DNA of 64,000 nt, from the NCBI RefSeq assembly GCF_019679435.2, contig NZ_CP139781.1:1364001-1428000 (forward strand), read 5' to 3'. Below the pieces are notes generated by a model. The model made no database searches. It was not told the DNA's origin and saw nothing but the letters and a program-made list of their open reading frames with translations. The stretch's first letter is position 1. Each line of letters starts with the position of its first letter. Below, piece after piece: positions 51,955-59,612 of the stretch. The stretch is from Actomonas aquatica. GTDB taxonomy: Bacteria > Verrucomicrobiota > Verrucomicrobiia > Opitutales > Opitutaceae. The position numbers and the translations under genes are program-made.

Positions 51955-53786
51955 GAACTTACATACTCGGCCTCTCCGCCTTCTACCACGACTCCGCCGC
52001 CGCCCTCGTCGTCGACGGCGAGATCGTTGCCGCCGCCCAGGAGGAGCGTTTCACGCGCAAGAAACACGACGCCGGGTTCCCTCAGCACGCCATCGACTAC
52101 TGCCTGCGCGAGGCCGGCATCACCGCCGCCGAGCTCGACCACGTCGCCTTCTACGAAAAACCCTTCCTGCGCTTTGAGCGCCTGCTCGAGACCTACCTCG
52201 CCGTCGCTCCGGCCGGCTTCGCCTCTTTCCTCAAGGCCATGCCGCAGTGGATCCACCAGAAACTGCAACTCCCCCGCGAGATGAACCGCGGCCTCGGCGG
52301 GCTCTACACCAAACCTTACGTCTTCACCGAGCACCACGAGTCCCACGCCGCCAGCGCCTTCTTTCCCTCGCCTTTTGCCGAAGCCGCCATCCTCACCATC
52401 GACGGCGTCGGCGAATGGGCCACCGCCAGCCTCGGCCACGGCGACGGCAACCGCATCACGCTCACCTCCGAGCTGCACTTCCCCCACTCGCTCGGCCTGC
52501 TGTATTCAGCTTTCACCTACTTCTGCGGCTTCCGGGTCAACTCCGGCGAATACAAACTCATGGGCCTGGCGCCCTACGGTGAGCCGCGCTACGCCGACAC
52601 CATTCGCGACCACCTGCTGGACCTGCGCGACGACGGATCCTTCCGCCTCGACCAGAGTTATTTCAACTACTGCCAGGGCCTCACCATGACGTCCGACAAG
52701 TTCGCCAAGCTCTTCGGCGGACCGCCCCGGCGCCCCGAAGCCAAGCTGACCCAACGCGAACTCGACCTTGCCGCCTCCGTGCAGGTCGTCACCGAGGAGA
52801 TCGTCCTGCGCATGGCCCGCCACCTCCATGCCACCACCGGCTCGCGCCACCTCTGCCTCGCCGGCGGCGTTGCCCTCAATTGCGTCGCCAACGGTCGCCT
52901 GCTGCGCGAATCCTCCTTCGAGCACATCTGGATCCAACCCGCCGCCGGCGACGCCGGTGGAGCCCTCGGCTCCGCGCTCTTCACCTGGCACCAACTTCTC
53001 GAAAAACCCCGCACTCACCGCACGCCCGACGCCCAACACGCTTCCCTCCTCGGTCCCGCCATCACCACGACCGACATCGAGGCCACCATCGCCCGTCACC
53101 AAGCGGTCGCCGAACACCTGCCCGACGAATCCGCCCTCCTGCAACGCGTCGCCGAACTCCTCGACGAGGGGCAGGTTGTCGGCTGGGTGCAGGGCCGCAT
53201 GGAGTTTGGCCCCCGCGCCCTCGGCAGCCGCTCCATCCTCGGCGATGCCCGCGACACGCGCATGCAGAGCACGATGAACCTGAAGATCAAATTCCGGGAA
53301 TCGTTCCGCCCCTTCGCCCCGCTGGTGCGCCGTGAAAACGCCAGCGATTACTTCGAGATTTCCCCCGAGCACGACAGCCCCTACATGCTCATCGTCGCGC
53401 CCGTGCGGGAGGAACACCGTCGTGAGGTCACCACCGATCCCCGCGAGGGCGTCGAGCGCGTCAACGAAGTCAGGAGCACCGTCCCCGCCATCACCCACGT
53501 CGACTATTCTGCTCGTATCCAAACCGTGGACACCGAGCGCAGCCCCCGCCTCCACCGCCTGCTCACCACCTTCGCCGAGCGCACCGGGTGTCCCGTGCTC
53601 ATCAACACCAGCTTCAACATCCGCGGCGAACCCATCGTCTGCACCGCCGAGGACGCCTACCGCTGCTTCCTCGCCACCGGCATGGACGCCCTCGTCATCA
53701 ACGACCACCTCTTCCTCAAGGACGCCCAACCCGAGACAGCAGTAGACGAACGCACCGCCTACCTCGCCCGCTTCGGCAACGACTGA
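51951..53786 (+). CDS. NodU/TobZ family carbamoyltransferase
   Basis: 611 residues from GTG 51951. The N-terminal Kae1-like domain has GLSAFYHDSAAALVVDGEIVAAAQEERFTRKKHD and the metal motif HHESHAASAF (His-x-x-x-His). The carbamoyltransferase C-terminal domain has GWVQGRMEFGPRALGSRSILGD and FRPFAPLV. The enzyme makes carbamoyl-adenylate and moves carbamoyl to a hydroxyl of a sugar or secondary metabolite. The substrate is unknown. Its translational coupling with the SGNH gene and nearby SxtJ and DUF5989 genes indicates one pathway. Confidence 0.94.
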   Translation: MRTYILGLSAFYHDSAAALVVDGEIVAAAQEERFTRKKHDAGFPQHAIDYCLREAGITAAELDHVAFYEKPFLRFERLLETYLAVAPAGFASFLKAMPQWIHQKLQLPREMNRGLGGLYTKPYVFTEHHESHAASAFFPSPFAEAAILTIDGVGEWATASLGHGDGNRITLTSELHFPHSLGLLYSAFTYFCGFRVNSGEYKLMGLAPYGEPRYADTIRDHLLDLRDDGSFRLDQSYFNYCQGLTMTSDKFAKLFGGPPRRPEAKLTQRELDLAASVQVVTEEIVLRMARHLHATTGSRHLCLAGGVALNCVANGRLLRESSFEHIWIQPAAGDAGGALGSALFTWHQLLEKPRTHRTPDAQHASLLGPAITTTDIEATIARHQAVAEHLPDESALLQRVAELLDEGQVVGWVQGRMEFGPRALGSRSILGDARDTRMQSTMNLKIKFRESFRPFAPLVRRENASDYFEISPEHDSPYMLIVAPVREEHRREVTTDPREGVERVNEVRSTVPAITHVDYSARIQTVDTERSPRLHRLLTTFAERTGCPVLINTSFNIRGEPIVCTAEDAYRCFLATGMDALVINDHLFLKDAQPETAVDERTAYLARFGND

Positions 53787-54120
53787 CCGCCCCCCCCACC
53801 ACCACTTTTGCAGCCACGAACTTACACGGATGGATATGCCCAGATTCCCGAGAGTAGCTGCGCTTGAGCCGGAGGTGAAAGCGTGGCCCGAAAGCGACCA
53901 CTCCGCTAACACCGAACCGTTGCACTCCAACCCACCCACCGGCAGAGACAAGCTCGAGGGCGTGTCGGGGAAAACCTTCGGGCAGGAATCCGTGTTTATC
54001 GGTGTGATCCGTGGCCCCACTTTCATACTAACGAAGTAGAACGAGTCGCCCCCGCCATTATAGCTTTTTAGCCTTTCAGTTTTCAGCATTCCGACAGCGG
54101 CTCCGCCGCTGCCCTCCCTC
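53787..54120. repeat. 334-bp spacer with two dispersed repeats
   Basis: The spacer holds a GCGCTTGAGCCGGAGGTGAA element (53853-53891), a decayed CACGGATG element (CACGAACTTACACGGATGG at 53816 to ATCCGTGTTTATCGGTGTGA at 53990) and a TTTCAGTTTTCAGCATT motif near 54075. No coding frame is convincing. It probably carries a promoter for the SxtJ gene unless the whole cluster is read through. Confidence 0.75.
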
Positions 54121-54534
54121 ATGTCTTTGATCAAAATCAACCGCCACCCATCGCCCAAAGACCTGCGTGTTTTCGCCACGCTCTGGCTGCTCTTCCTCGG
54201 CGTTTTCGGTTTCGTCGCTCAACACCGCGGTGCGTCCAACCTTGCCTGGACGTTATGGTCGCTGGCCGGCCTCGTCGGCGCACTCGGTTGGATCGTTCCG
54301 CCCGCCGTCCGCTGGGTTTATCTCGCCGCGATTTATATCACCTCCCCCATCGGCTTTGTCCTCTCGCACGTGATTCTTGGCCTGGTCTATTACCTCGTCC
54401 TCACCCCCATCGGCCTCATCATGCGTGCCTTGGGCCGCGACCCACTGGAACGCCGCTACGACCCCACCCAAACCTCCTACTGGAAACCCCGCGCCGGACA
54501 ACGCCCCCCCGCCTCCTACCTCAAGCAGCACTAG
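54121..54534 (+). CDS. SxtJ family membrane protein
   Basis: 137 residues. Three to four membrane spans (about 18-35, 42-60, 66-83, 87-102) are followed by LIMRALGRDPLERRYDPTQTSYWKPRAG, the family's C-terminal signature. SxtJ proteins sit beside carbamoyltransferases in many phyla, including the saxitoxin cluster; their biochemical role is unknown. A 334-bp repeat spacer separates it from the carbamoyltransferase gene. Confidence 0.9.
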   Translation: MSLIKINRHPSPKDLRVFATLWLLFLGVFGFVAQHRGASNLAWTLWSLAGLVGALGWIVPPAVRWVYLAAIYITSPIGFVLSHVILGLVYYLVLTPIGLIMRALGRDPLERRYDPTQTSYWKPRAGQRPPASYLKQH

Positions 54535-54544
54535 AGCCCCTCAA

Positions 54545-54582
54545 AGTAGCTGCGCTTGAGCCGGAGGCGAAAGCGTGGCCCG
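54545..54582. repeat. GTAGCTGCGCTTGAGCCGGA element
   Basis: Second direct copy of the element at 53853-53891, and inverse of 29382-29419. It lies 10 bp after the SxtJ stop, followed at 54606-54643 by an ATCCGTGTTCATCTGTGCCC element. Confidence 0.8.
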
Positions 54583-54653
54583 ATGCCGCCCCACCACATC
54601 GACATTTTATCCGTGTTCATCTGTGCCCATCTGTGGTTAAGAACTCTCCAGCC

Positions 54654-54851
54654 ATGCCCGACGACACCGAACCCAGTTTTGCCGAAGCCTCCCGCCAAGA
54701 ACAGCGCGGCATGATCGCCGAGTTTTGGGATTTTATCCGTCACAACAAAAAGTGGTGGCTCACCCCCATCATCATCGTGCTTCTGCTCGTGAGTGCGCTC
54801 ATCCTACTCGGCGGCTCCGGCGCAGCCCCCTTCATCTACTCGCTGTTCTGA
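54654..54851 (+). CDS. DUF5989 family small membrane protein
   Basis: 65 residues from ATG 54654. AEFWDFIRHNKKWWLTPIIIVLLLVSALILLGGSGAAPFIYSLF is a single C-terminal span with a conserved N-terminal segment (FIRHNKKWWL). The family sits downstream of carbamoyltransferase and SxtJ genes in many bacteria. It likely forms a membrane complex with SxtJ. Function is unknown. Confidence 0.9.
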   Translation: MPDDTEPSFAEASRQEQRGMIAEFWDFIRHNKKWWLTPIIIVLLLVSALILLGGSGAAPFIYSLF

Positions 54852-54858
54852 CCCCGTA

Positions 54859-54877
54859 GCGGCGGCTTCAGCCGCCG
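54859..54877. repeat. GCGGCGGCTTCAGCCGCCG hairpin
   Basis: A near-perfect palindrome, preceded by GTA as in other hairpins of the window. It lies between the converging DUF5989 and transporter genes. Confidence 0.75.
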
Positions 54878-54903
54878 TTCCCGAGTTATGCCGCCATCTC
54901 GGC

Positions 54904-55638
54904 TCAATGCTCGTGCTGCAGCCACAGCGCGACCACCGCCAACACCGCAAACAACGCCGCCAGCAGCCCGGCTTCGTAGCGTTCAAAACGCTCCACCCGC
55001 AGGCGTTCGCTACCGACCAGCGTTAACCACGTGAGCAGCGTCATGCCGCCCACCGCGCCCAGCGCCAAAATCACGCTCAGCACCACAAAACCGGTCCAGC
55101 CAAACTGCACCCCGCTCAAATAGATCGGCAAAAAGCCTTCACACGGCGACAGCGTGAGCATGACAAACAAGCCACTCACCGCCGCCCAATCGCCGCGGTC
55201 GGGTTTCACCAAAGGCGTGTCCTTCAGCTCGTCGTCCCAGTGGGTGTGGCCGTGGTCATGTTCATGCTCCCCACAAGCCTTGCTCGGCGCATGCGTCGTC
55301 CCGGGCGGATGGTGATGGCACACGCCCCGACCCGTGAGTTGCCGCCACCCATAGTAGAACGCGATGGCCGCGAGCAGCCCCGCCGTCAGCAGCGGAAACG
55401 CGTGCCCCAGCTCCTCATCGAGTCGAAAGCCAAACCACGCGATCGCCAGCCCCAGCAGACTGGTCAACGCCACATGGCCCAATCCAGCTGCGCTCACCAT
55501 CGCCAAAGTCTTGGCGTGGGACCACGAGCGGGCCTTCGCCACGAGGACAAAAGGCAGCCAATGGGTCGGGATCGCGGCATGCAGAAAAGCAACGGCGAAA
55601 CCCGTCAGGGCAATGGTGGCTAAAGCGGTATCGTTCAT
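54904..55638 (-). CDS. nickel/cobalt exporter-like (NicO/UreH type) membrane protein
   Basis: 244 residues from ATG 55638. Six to seven spans are visible. The first span ends HAAIPTHWLPF, and a metal-binding loop has HHHPPGTTHAPSKACGEHEHDHGHTHW (about 108-140), rich in His. The sixth span region holds LSPCEGFLPIYLSG. This His-rich loop between spans is typical of NicO/RcnA-like and UreH-like exporters. Metal and direction are inferred. It is the last core-like gene before the cassette array. Confidence 0.82.
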   Translation of the reverse strand: MNDTALATIALTGFAVAFLHAAIPTHWLPFVLVAKARSWSHAKTLAMVSAAGLGHVALTSLLGLAIAWFGFRLDEELGHAFPLLTAGLLAAIAFYYGWRQLTGRGVCHHHPPGTTHAPSKACGEHEHDHGHTHWDDELKDTPLVKPDRGDWAAVSGLFVMLTLSPCEGFLPIYLSGVQFGWTGFVVLSVILALGAVGGMTLLTWLTLVGSERLRVERFERYEAGLLAALFAVLAVVALWLQHEH

Positions 55639-55824
55639 GAAGAAATGCGTCTGGCGGACGCCCGGCGCACCATCCATCGCGATGGTTCGCCCGCTGTCCA
55701 ACGCGAACTCTAGCAAAGTCGTCAAGCCCCCTCAGCCCGAAAAACCTGTCGCAACCAAACTGCCGCCAATCACCGCGACCCGGAAAGCGCCATGACGCTA
55801 TCCGGCCCACGCCGCCCCACTACC

Positions 55825-55871
55825 CCCCAACTGATTCACCCTGCCCTGTTGGCCTCAGGAGTTGGTTCGGC
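55825..55871 (-). other. degenerate attC-like site at the left edge (low confidence)
   Basis: CCCCAACTGATTCACC on the left and AGTTGGTTCGGC on the right resemble the two ends of an attC, but the inner stem is short and the cores do not match the first cassette's 5' end. It may be the remains of the terminal site. Confidence 0.35.
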
Positions 55872-55892
55872 CTCTCTGCCGCAACCTTACTT

Positions 55893-56303
55893 CTACTTGT
55901 TATGCTCATACGCCAACCACTCCTCTAGGCCTCCAACAAACGTCCCGTTTTCGAAGAAGAAACGCGCCTCTTCGCCGGCCCCCTCGCCGTAAGTGAACGT
56001 GAGGGAAAAGCGACCTTCCGTATACGGCTGAGTGCTATTCTCGTGAAACGTAATCCTCAAGGAGTCCAAGCGCGGTGCGACGATGCCTTCTACGGCGCTG
56101 GATGGCACCTGATACTCGATGTCTTCACGTGAAACGACCGTAATCGCGGTCAAGGCAACAGTGTTGAGGTGTGTCGTGAAAATCACGCGATCACCGCTTT
56201 CGAATGCGACCTCGATACGTTCGATGTGCGGGTGATATGTCCGAGTCGCAAACAACGGGGACGCCAGCGTCATTAGAATGAAAAAGGCGATCAATCGTTT
56301 CAT
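55893..56303 (-). CDS. cassette 1: small exported protein, function unknown
   Basis: 136 residues. A signal peptide (MKRLIAFFILMTLASPLFATRT) is followed by beta-rich sequence (IERIEVAFESGDRVIFTTHLNTVALTAITVV, LRITFHENSTQPYTEGRFSLTFTYGEG). It has no recognised domain. It starts 11 nt after the core at 56314-56320. It is the last cassette of the array before core-like DNA resumes. Confidence 0.75.
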   Translation of the reverse strand: MKRLIAFFILMTLASPLFATRTYHPHIERIEVAFESGDRVIFTTHLNTVALTAITVVSREDIEYQVPSSAVEGIVAPRLDSLRITFHENSTQPYTEGRFSLTFTYGEGAGEEARFFFENGTFVGGLEEWLAYEHNK

Positions 56304-56313
56304 ATGCTAAATT

Positions 56314-56376
56314 TTCCAACGATTCATAGGTCAGACAGGCCGACTTGTCGGCCTTGTCTGCACCGGTTGGTTGGGC
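56314..56376 (-). other. attC of cassette 2
   Basis: 63 bp. Cores TTCCAAC (56314) and GTTGGGC (56370) flank the stem CAGACAGGCCGAC/GTCGGCCTTGTCTG. The R'' core matches the 5' end of cassette 2 exactly (GCCCAAC at 56771). Confidence 0.88.
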
Positions 56377-56759
56377 TTTGACTTTGATTTCGCCAGGTTG
56401 CGCAGGCCGCCAGCGATACAAGCAAGACCACTCGAAATCAGTAAGAGCCGGCCGGCGGTATCTTTCTCGAGCACGGCCAATAGCAAGGCAACGGAGCCGA
56501 ATACGGTCAGAGTCTTCGCGGTCAGGCTGACCTCTCGTAGGGACATCTTCCGACCGGACGTGCATGCAAAATGGTAGGCCAAGTAGCACGAAAACAGCGT
56601 GAATCCGGCGGTGAGAAAAATCGCTACCACACTTTTCAGGAATGTGACCGAGAACCAAAGTGACGCCCCTCCAACGGCACACAAGACGAGCGCGCAAATC
56701 ACCCCAACCGCTCTTTCGAAAGAGGTCGGCTTACGATCGAGATTCCAGTCTGCACTCAT
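56331..56759 (-). CDS. cassette 2: four-span membrane protein
   Basis: 142 residues. Hydrophobic spans are at about 17-36, 43-65, 88-98 and 104-121. There is no known domain. The last residues (PNQPVQTRPTSRPV) are encoded by the attC itself, so the stop lies inside the site. It starts 11 nt after the attC core of cassette 3. Confidence 0.75.
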   Translation of the reverse strand: MSADWNLDRKPTSFERAVGVICALVLCAVGGASLWFSVTFLKSVVAIFLTAGFTLFSCYLAYHFACTSGRKMSLREVSLTAKTLTVFGSVALLLAVLEKDTAGRLLLISSGLACIAGGLRNLAKSKSKPNQPVQTRPTSRPV

Positions 56760-56770
56760 CGGTTCTTAGC

Positions 56771-56832
56771 GCCCAACGTCTAAGCTGAGACAGGCCGACT
56801 TGTCGGCCTTGTCTGCACCAGGTGTGTTGGAC
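56771..56832 (-). other. attC of cassette 3
   Basis: 62 bp with cores GCCCAAC and GTTGGAC, both canonical. The stem CAGGCCGACTTGTCGGCCTT is the same as in the attCs of cassettes 2, 4 and 12. R'' matches the cassette's own 5' end (GTCCAAC at 57126). Confidence 0.92.
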
Positions 56833-56845
56833 TCTTTCCTGAGAA

Positions 56846-57121
56846 TCATGATGCGCCAAACACTGATGCCGTGAGAAGGAGTAGGATCGAAGCAACGAAC
56901 GCGACGAGGAATCTCAGATACCACTTTCGATACCACAACCCTTGGGGCGAAAGGGCCTCAGGACGAAACGGAAGAGTGCCCCAACTAAAAATCACCCAAT
57001 CGCTGAATGGCCGCAGATCTTCATTTGTCTCACCGACAAGTAGAACATTCAGAATGGTCATGGCTGCCACCGAAATGAAGCCGACTGCAAAACAGAGACC
57101 TGCGACGATTTCCGCACTCAT
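56846..57121 (-). CDS. cassette 3: two-span membrane protein
   Basis: 91 residues with spans at about 5-28 and 67-88 around a polar loop (GETNEDLRPFSDWVIFSWGTLPFRPEALSPQG). I do not recognise a family. It begins 5 nt after its core. Confidence 0.72.
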   Translation of the reverse strand: MSAEIVAGLCFAVGFISVAAMTILNVLLVGETNEDLRPFSDWVIFSWGTLPFRPEALSPQGLWYRKWYLRFLVAFVASILLLLTASVFGAS

Positions 57122-57125
57122 CAGC

Positions 57126-57186
57126 GTCCAACGTCTAAGCTGAGACAGGCCGACTTGTCGGCCTTGTCTCCGGCGATTGGTCCAGC
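57126..57186 (-). other. attC of cassette 4
   Basis: 61 bp from GTCCAAC to GTCCAGC. The stem is the CAGGCCGACTTGTCGGCCTT type. R'' differs by one base from the complement of the cassette's 5' end (GCTGAAC, expected GTTCAGC). Confidence 0.82.
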
Positions 57187-57554
57187 CCTTTTTCTTTCGG
57201 AAACTCCCGAGTCACTGCTGGCTTAAAAACCAAGAAGTAGAGACACGCAGCCGAGAGGAATGGAACTGACGCAGGAAGGTGAAGTGCCGACGAGGCGAGT
57301 ATCACCCAGGTTCCGAAGCTAGCCCCCAACGAAACGAACAACGCTGTCGCACGTTCAGGGCGGCGCAAAAAGGCGATTCCGCTCAATACCGCACCGACCG
57401 CGGATATCGCCGCGAGCGTGAACACGGGAAGAACGAACGAGATGTGGTGCGGCCCATCGAACCAGGCCTCCGCAACGATCGCTCCACCTACACGAACGAA
57501 CGCAAAGAACCCTCCGACAATCGCAACGAATGAGGCAGCGCGTAAGTATTTCAT
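57135..57554 (-). CDS. cassette 4: four-span membrane protein
   Basis: 139 residues with spans at about 7-28, 40-62, 72-88 and 96-112. The C-terminus (ETRPTSRPVSA) is encoded by the attC. There is no recognised family. It starts 9 nt after its core. Confidence 0.75.
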   Translation of the reverse strand: MKYLRAASFVAIVGGFFAFVRVGGAIVAEAWFDGPHHISFVLPVFTLAAISAVGAVLSGIAFLRRPERATALFVSLGASFGTWVILASSALHLPASVPFLSAACLYFLVFKPAVTREFPKEKGLDQSPETRPTSRPVSA

Positions 57555-57563
57555 AGGCCGGAT

Positions 57564-57637
57564 GCTGAACGATTAAAGTGAGATACTCCAATCAGTGCGA
57601 AGCACTGACTGGAGTTGTATCGACTGGTTGGTTGGCC
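57564..57637 (-). other. attC of cassette 5
   Basis: 74 bp, cores GCTGAAC and GTTGGCC. The stem ACTCCAATCAGTGC/GCACTGACTGGAGT closes over a GAA loop. R'' exactly matches the cassette's 5' end (GGCCAAC at 58044). Confidence 0.88.
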
Positions 57638-57646
57638 TTCTTCTCT

Positions 57647-58039
57647 TCATGGGTTTAGGGTTTGGAGATACTTGGCGACAATCGAGAACCCATTCGAACG
57701 TGCGTATGCCTCGGCAGTTCGCTGCGAAACTCCCGAATGAATTCTAGGATTCGCTCCGGCCGCGACTAACATCTGCACGACCTCCAAGTGACCGTTCGAT
57801 GCGGCCATCATCAGCGGAGTCGGATATGTGTCGTAGTCCTCATGTAGATCGGGCCACGCGCCACTGCCCAATAGCTCCTCGACGACATGAAGATGCCCGC
57901 GCCCAGCGGCATGGCACAACGCGGTCCTACCATATCCGTCCGGCACATTGGGATCGACCGCTTCGAGCAACAATCTTCTCACCGTCACCAAATCGCCGAC
58001 GTAAGCTGCCGATCTTAGCGCTGTGGCAGGAGTGCTCAT
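57647..58039 (-). CDS. cassette 5: ankyrin repeat protein
   Basis: 130 residues with about three ankyrin repeats: ALRSAAYVGDLVTVRRLLLEAVDPN, GRTALCHAAGRGHLHVVEELLGSG, and PLMMAASNGHLEVVQMLVAAGANP. A partial fourth repeat follows. There is no signal peptide, so it is cytoplasmic. Ankyrin proteins mediate protein binding, and this one may bind another cell or phage protein. It starts 4 nt after its core. Confidence 0.85.
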   Translation of the reverse strand: MSTPATALRSAAYVGDLVTVRRLLLEAVDPNVPDGYGRTALCHAAGRGHLHVVEELLGSGAWPDLHEDYDTYPTPLMMAASNGHLEVVQMLVAAGANPRIHSGVSQRTAEAYARSNGFSIVAKYLQTLNP

Positions 58040-58043
58040 TTAC

Positions 58044-58144
58044 GGCCAACGTTAGAACTGAGCCGCGCCGGACGCGTCCCTTTACTCCTCCAACACTCAA
58101 TCTCCGCTGAAGCTTCGGACTGGGAGATTCGGGTGAACTTCGTC
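58044..58144 (-). other. degenerate attC of cassette 6
   Basis: The left half is attC-like (GGCCAACGTTAGAACTGAGC). The right half shows no clear R'' core. Instead AATCTCC and GGGAGATT bracket a hairpin at about 58099-58130. The site has probably decayed or been remodelled. Confidence 0.55.
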
Positions 58145-58561
58145 TCAGGGGGGAGATACGGCGTCAGGAATCCTGAGCCCCGCTTCAAGTTTGGTCGCAA
58201 CTATCTCTTTGTCGCACCAAAAGAGGGCAGAAATCGCGTAGTCGATAACGGTATCGGCCTTTACGTGGGCCACGATGTCAATGGTGGGCAGCAAAGGGGC
58301 TACCCCACTTACGAAAGATGCGTCGTCCCATCTCACGACCGTCAACAGATCATCTGCAGTGGCAGTCCGCGCCGACACTACCAAAGGATGTCGAGGGTCC
58401 CCTTCGCCGCGATAAAGGACGCATCCGTCGAAGTCTGAGGTAATTTGGAAATGCACCGTTCTGGTCGAGACGGCCTTCCCGATCAGAATGCCTGCGTAAA
58501 CCAAGGTAATGGCTCCGATACAGACCACCGTGCGTTTCTTCACTCGCCCAAGCACCTTCAT
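58145..58561 (-). CDS. cassette 6: membrane-anchored protein, function unknown
   Basis: 138 residues from ATG 58561 (an ATG at 58570 lies inside the attC). One N-terminal span (about 11-27, VVCIGAITLVYAGILIG) is followed by an extracytoplasmic part. No family is recognised. The cassette's own attC is degenerate on the right side. Confidence 0.7.
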   Translation of the reverse strand: MKVLGRVKKRTVVCIGAITLVYAGILIGKAVSTRTVHFQITSDFDGCVLYRGEGDPRHPLVVSARTATADDLLTVVRWDDASFVSGVAPLLPTIDIVAHVKADTVIDYAISALFWCDKEIVATKLEAGLRIPDAVSPP

Positions 58562-58565
58562 ATTT

Positions 58566-58633
58566 GTCAAACGATCTAAGTGTGGGGCAATGGCCGCGCA
58601 GCGGTCGCCGTTGTCTCGACCGGTTGGTTGGGC
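58566..58633 (-). other. attC of cassette 7
   Basis: 68 bp, cores GTCAAAC and GTTGGGC, with a stem built on GGCCGCGCAGCGGTC. R'' differs by one base from the complement of the cassette's 5' end (GCCCAAT at 58939). Confidence 0.85.
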
Positions 58634-58930
58634 TCATTTTTTTTCATAAACCGTGGCGATGAGGGCGGCTGAGCCGATGGCTGAATAAAACAATCCACTC
58701 GCAAACGCATGACCGAGCAAATGCCGATTTTCAGGAGGATCGGGTAGGGCAAAGATCATCTGGGAAGGGAAAAACAGCCGATTCTGTGAGAACGGACTAG
58801 AATGCCCAGACATGCCAAAGCTCCACATCTGGAAGAGTCCAGATACGATCGAGAAGCCTAGGACAGTAATCGTATACGCCACAGTCAGAAACGCCCACCA
58901 ACGAACGAAGATCTTCGAGTATCGATTCAT
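58634..58930 (-). CDS. cassette 7: two-span membrane protein
   Basis: 98 residues from ATG 58930; upstream in-frame sequence is attC DNA. Spans lie at about 8-32 and 76-94. No known family is recognised. The loop between spans is Ser/Pro/Phe-rich. It starts 8 nt after its core. Confidence 0.72.
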   Translation of the reverse strand: MNRYSKIFVRWWAFLTVAYTITVLGFSIVSGLFQMWSFGMSGHSSPFSQNRLFFPSQMIFALPDPPENRHLLGHAFASGLFYSAIGSAALIATVYEKK

Positions 58931-58938
58931 CTTGGATT

Positions 58939-59012
58939 GCCCAATGTTAGAGGTGAGCCAAGAGGGTCCGCGCAAAGCGCTGGCCCGAATTGGCTCTACT
59001 GATTGGTTGGAT
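58939..59012 (-). other. attC of cassette 8
   Basis: 74 bp, cores GCCCAAT and GTTGGAT, with stem GAGCCAAGAGGGTCCGCG...GGCTC. R'' and the cassette's 5' end (ATTCATC at 59530) agree at 5 of 7 positions. Confidence 0.75.
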
Positions 59013-59529
59013 CATTGATTCCTGGCTCCTTTGGTAGGAAAGCATGGGATATAAACCGAGATCGTAGCGCCCTCGAATCCTCCTCTGCAATCTCCCCCTC
59101 ATACTTCAAGAATTCTTCGGCCATCAGGTCTGCTACGCTCCTCGTGATCTCAGGATCTGTGTGGATGAAACCCATCTCCACGATCAAACTCAATCGAACC
59201 AAGCCAATAACCGTATTCTGAGAAAATACCTCGAACCCGACCTCGTCGGAATATTCGCGCTCTCCCAAGTAGGGATCAGCAACTGATCGCTCTAGTCCCT
59301 CATCGACCACTCTTCGCCAATATCTTCTCTTCAGGTCGTGGCTGCTCGCTACCAACACCACGGTTCTCGCATCCTCCCCGGATATGATCGCGTCATCGAC
59401 GACGTCCGAAGACCTGGCTGACCGCAGTATTTGGACAAGAGCATACGAATGATACTCGATCTTTCCATTCGAGCTTTTGGCGCATCCGAACAAAAGGAGG
59501 CCAAGTAGCGCTGGTAAGAAGTATCTCAT
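58996..59529 (-). CDS. cassette 8: lipoprotein, function unknown
   Basis: 177 residues from ATG 59529 (MRYFLPALLGLLLFGCAKSSN). The lipobox LFGC places the acylated Cys at about residue 16. The body (AIISGEDARTVVLVASSHDLKRRYWRRVVDEGLERSV) looks mixed alpha/beta. The C-terminus runs into attC DNA (PTNQ). No known domain is recognised. Confidence 0.75.
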   Translation of the reverse strand: MRYFLPALLGLLLFGCAKSSNGKIEYHSYALVQILRSARSSDVVDDAIISGEDARTVVLVASSHDLKRRYWRRVVDEGLERSVADPYLGEREYSDEVGFEVFSQNTVIGLVRLSLIVEMGFIHTDPEITRSVADLMAEEFLKYEGEIAEEDSRALRSRFISHAFLPKEPGINDPTNQ

Positions 59530-59603
59530 ATTCATCGTCTCAAGTGAGCCGCGAGTCACAGCGCGGAGCGCTGTGGCTCGTTGGCTCGACTGGTTGGTTG
59601 GAC
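59530..59603 (-). other. attC of cassette 9
   Basis: 74 bp from ATTCATC to GTTGGAC. The stem uses GAGCCGCGAGTCACAGCGCG and its complement. R'' exactly matches the cassette's own 5' end (GTCCAAC at 60010). The left core has lost the AAC triplet. Confidence 0.85.
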
Positions 59604-59612
59604 CTTTTCATT

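Noticed and set aside
54904-55638. Transporter gene as part of the cassette array
   Set aside because: It lacks flanking attC cores, is longer than the cassettes and has codon use like the core genes.
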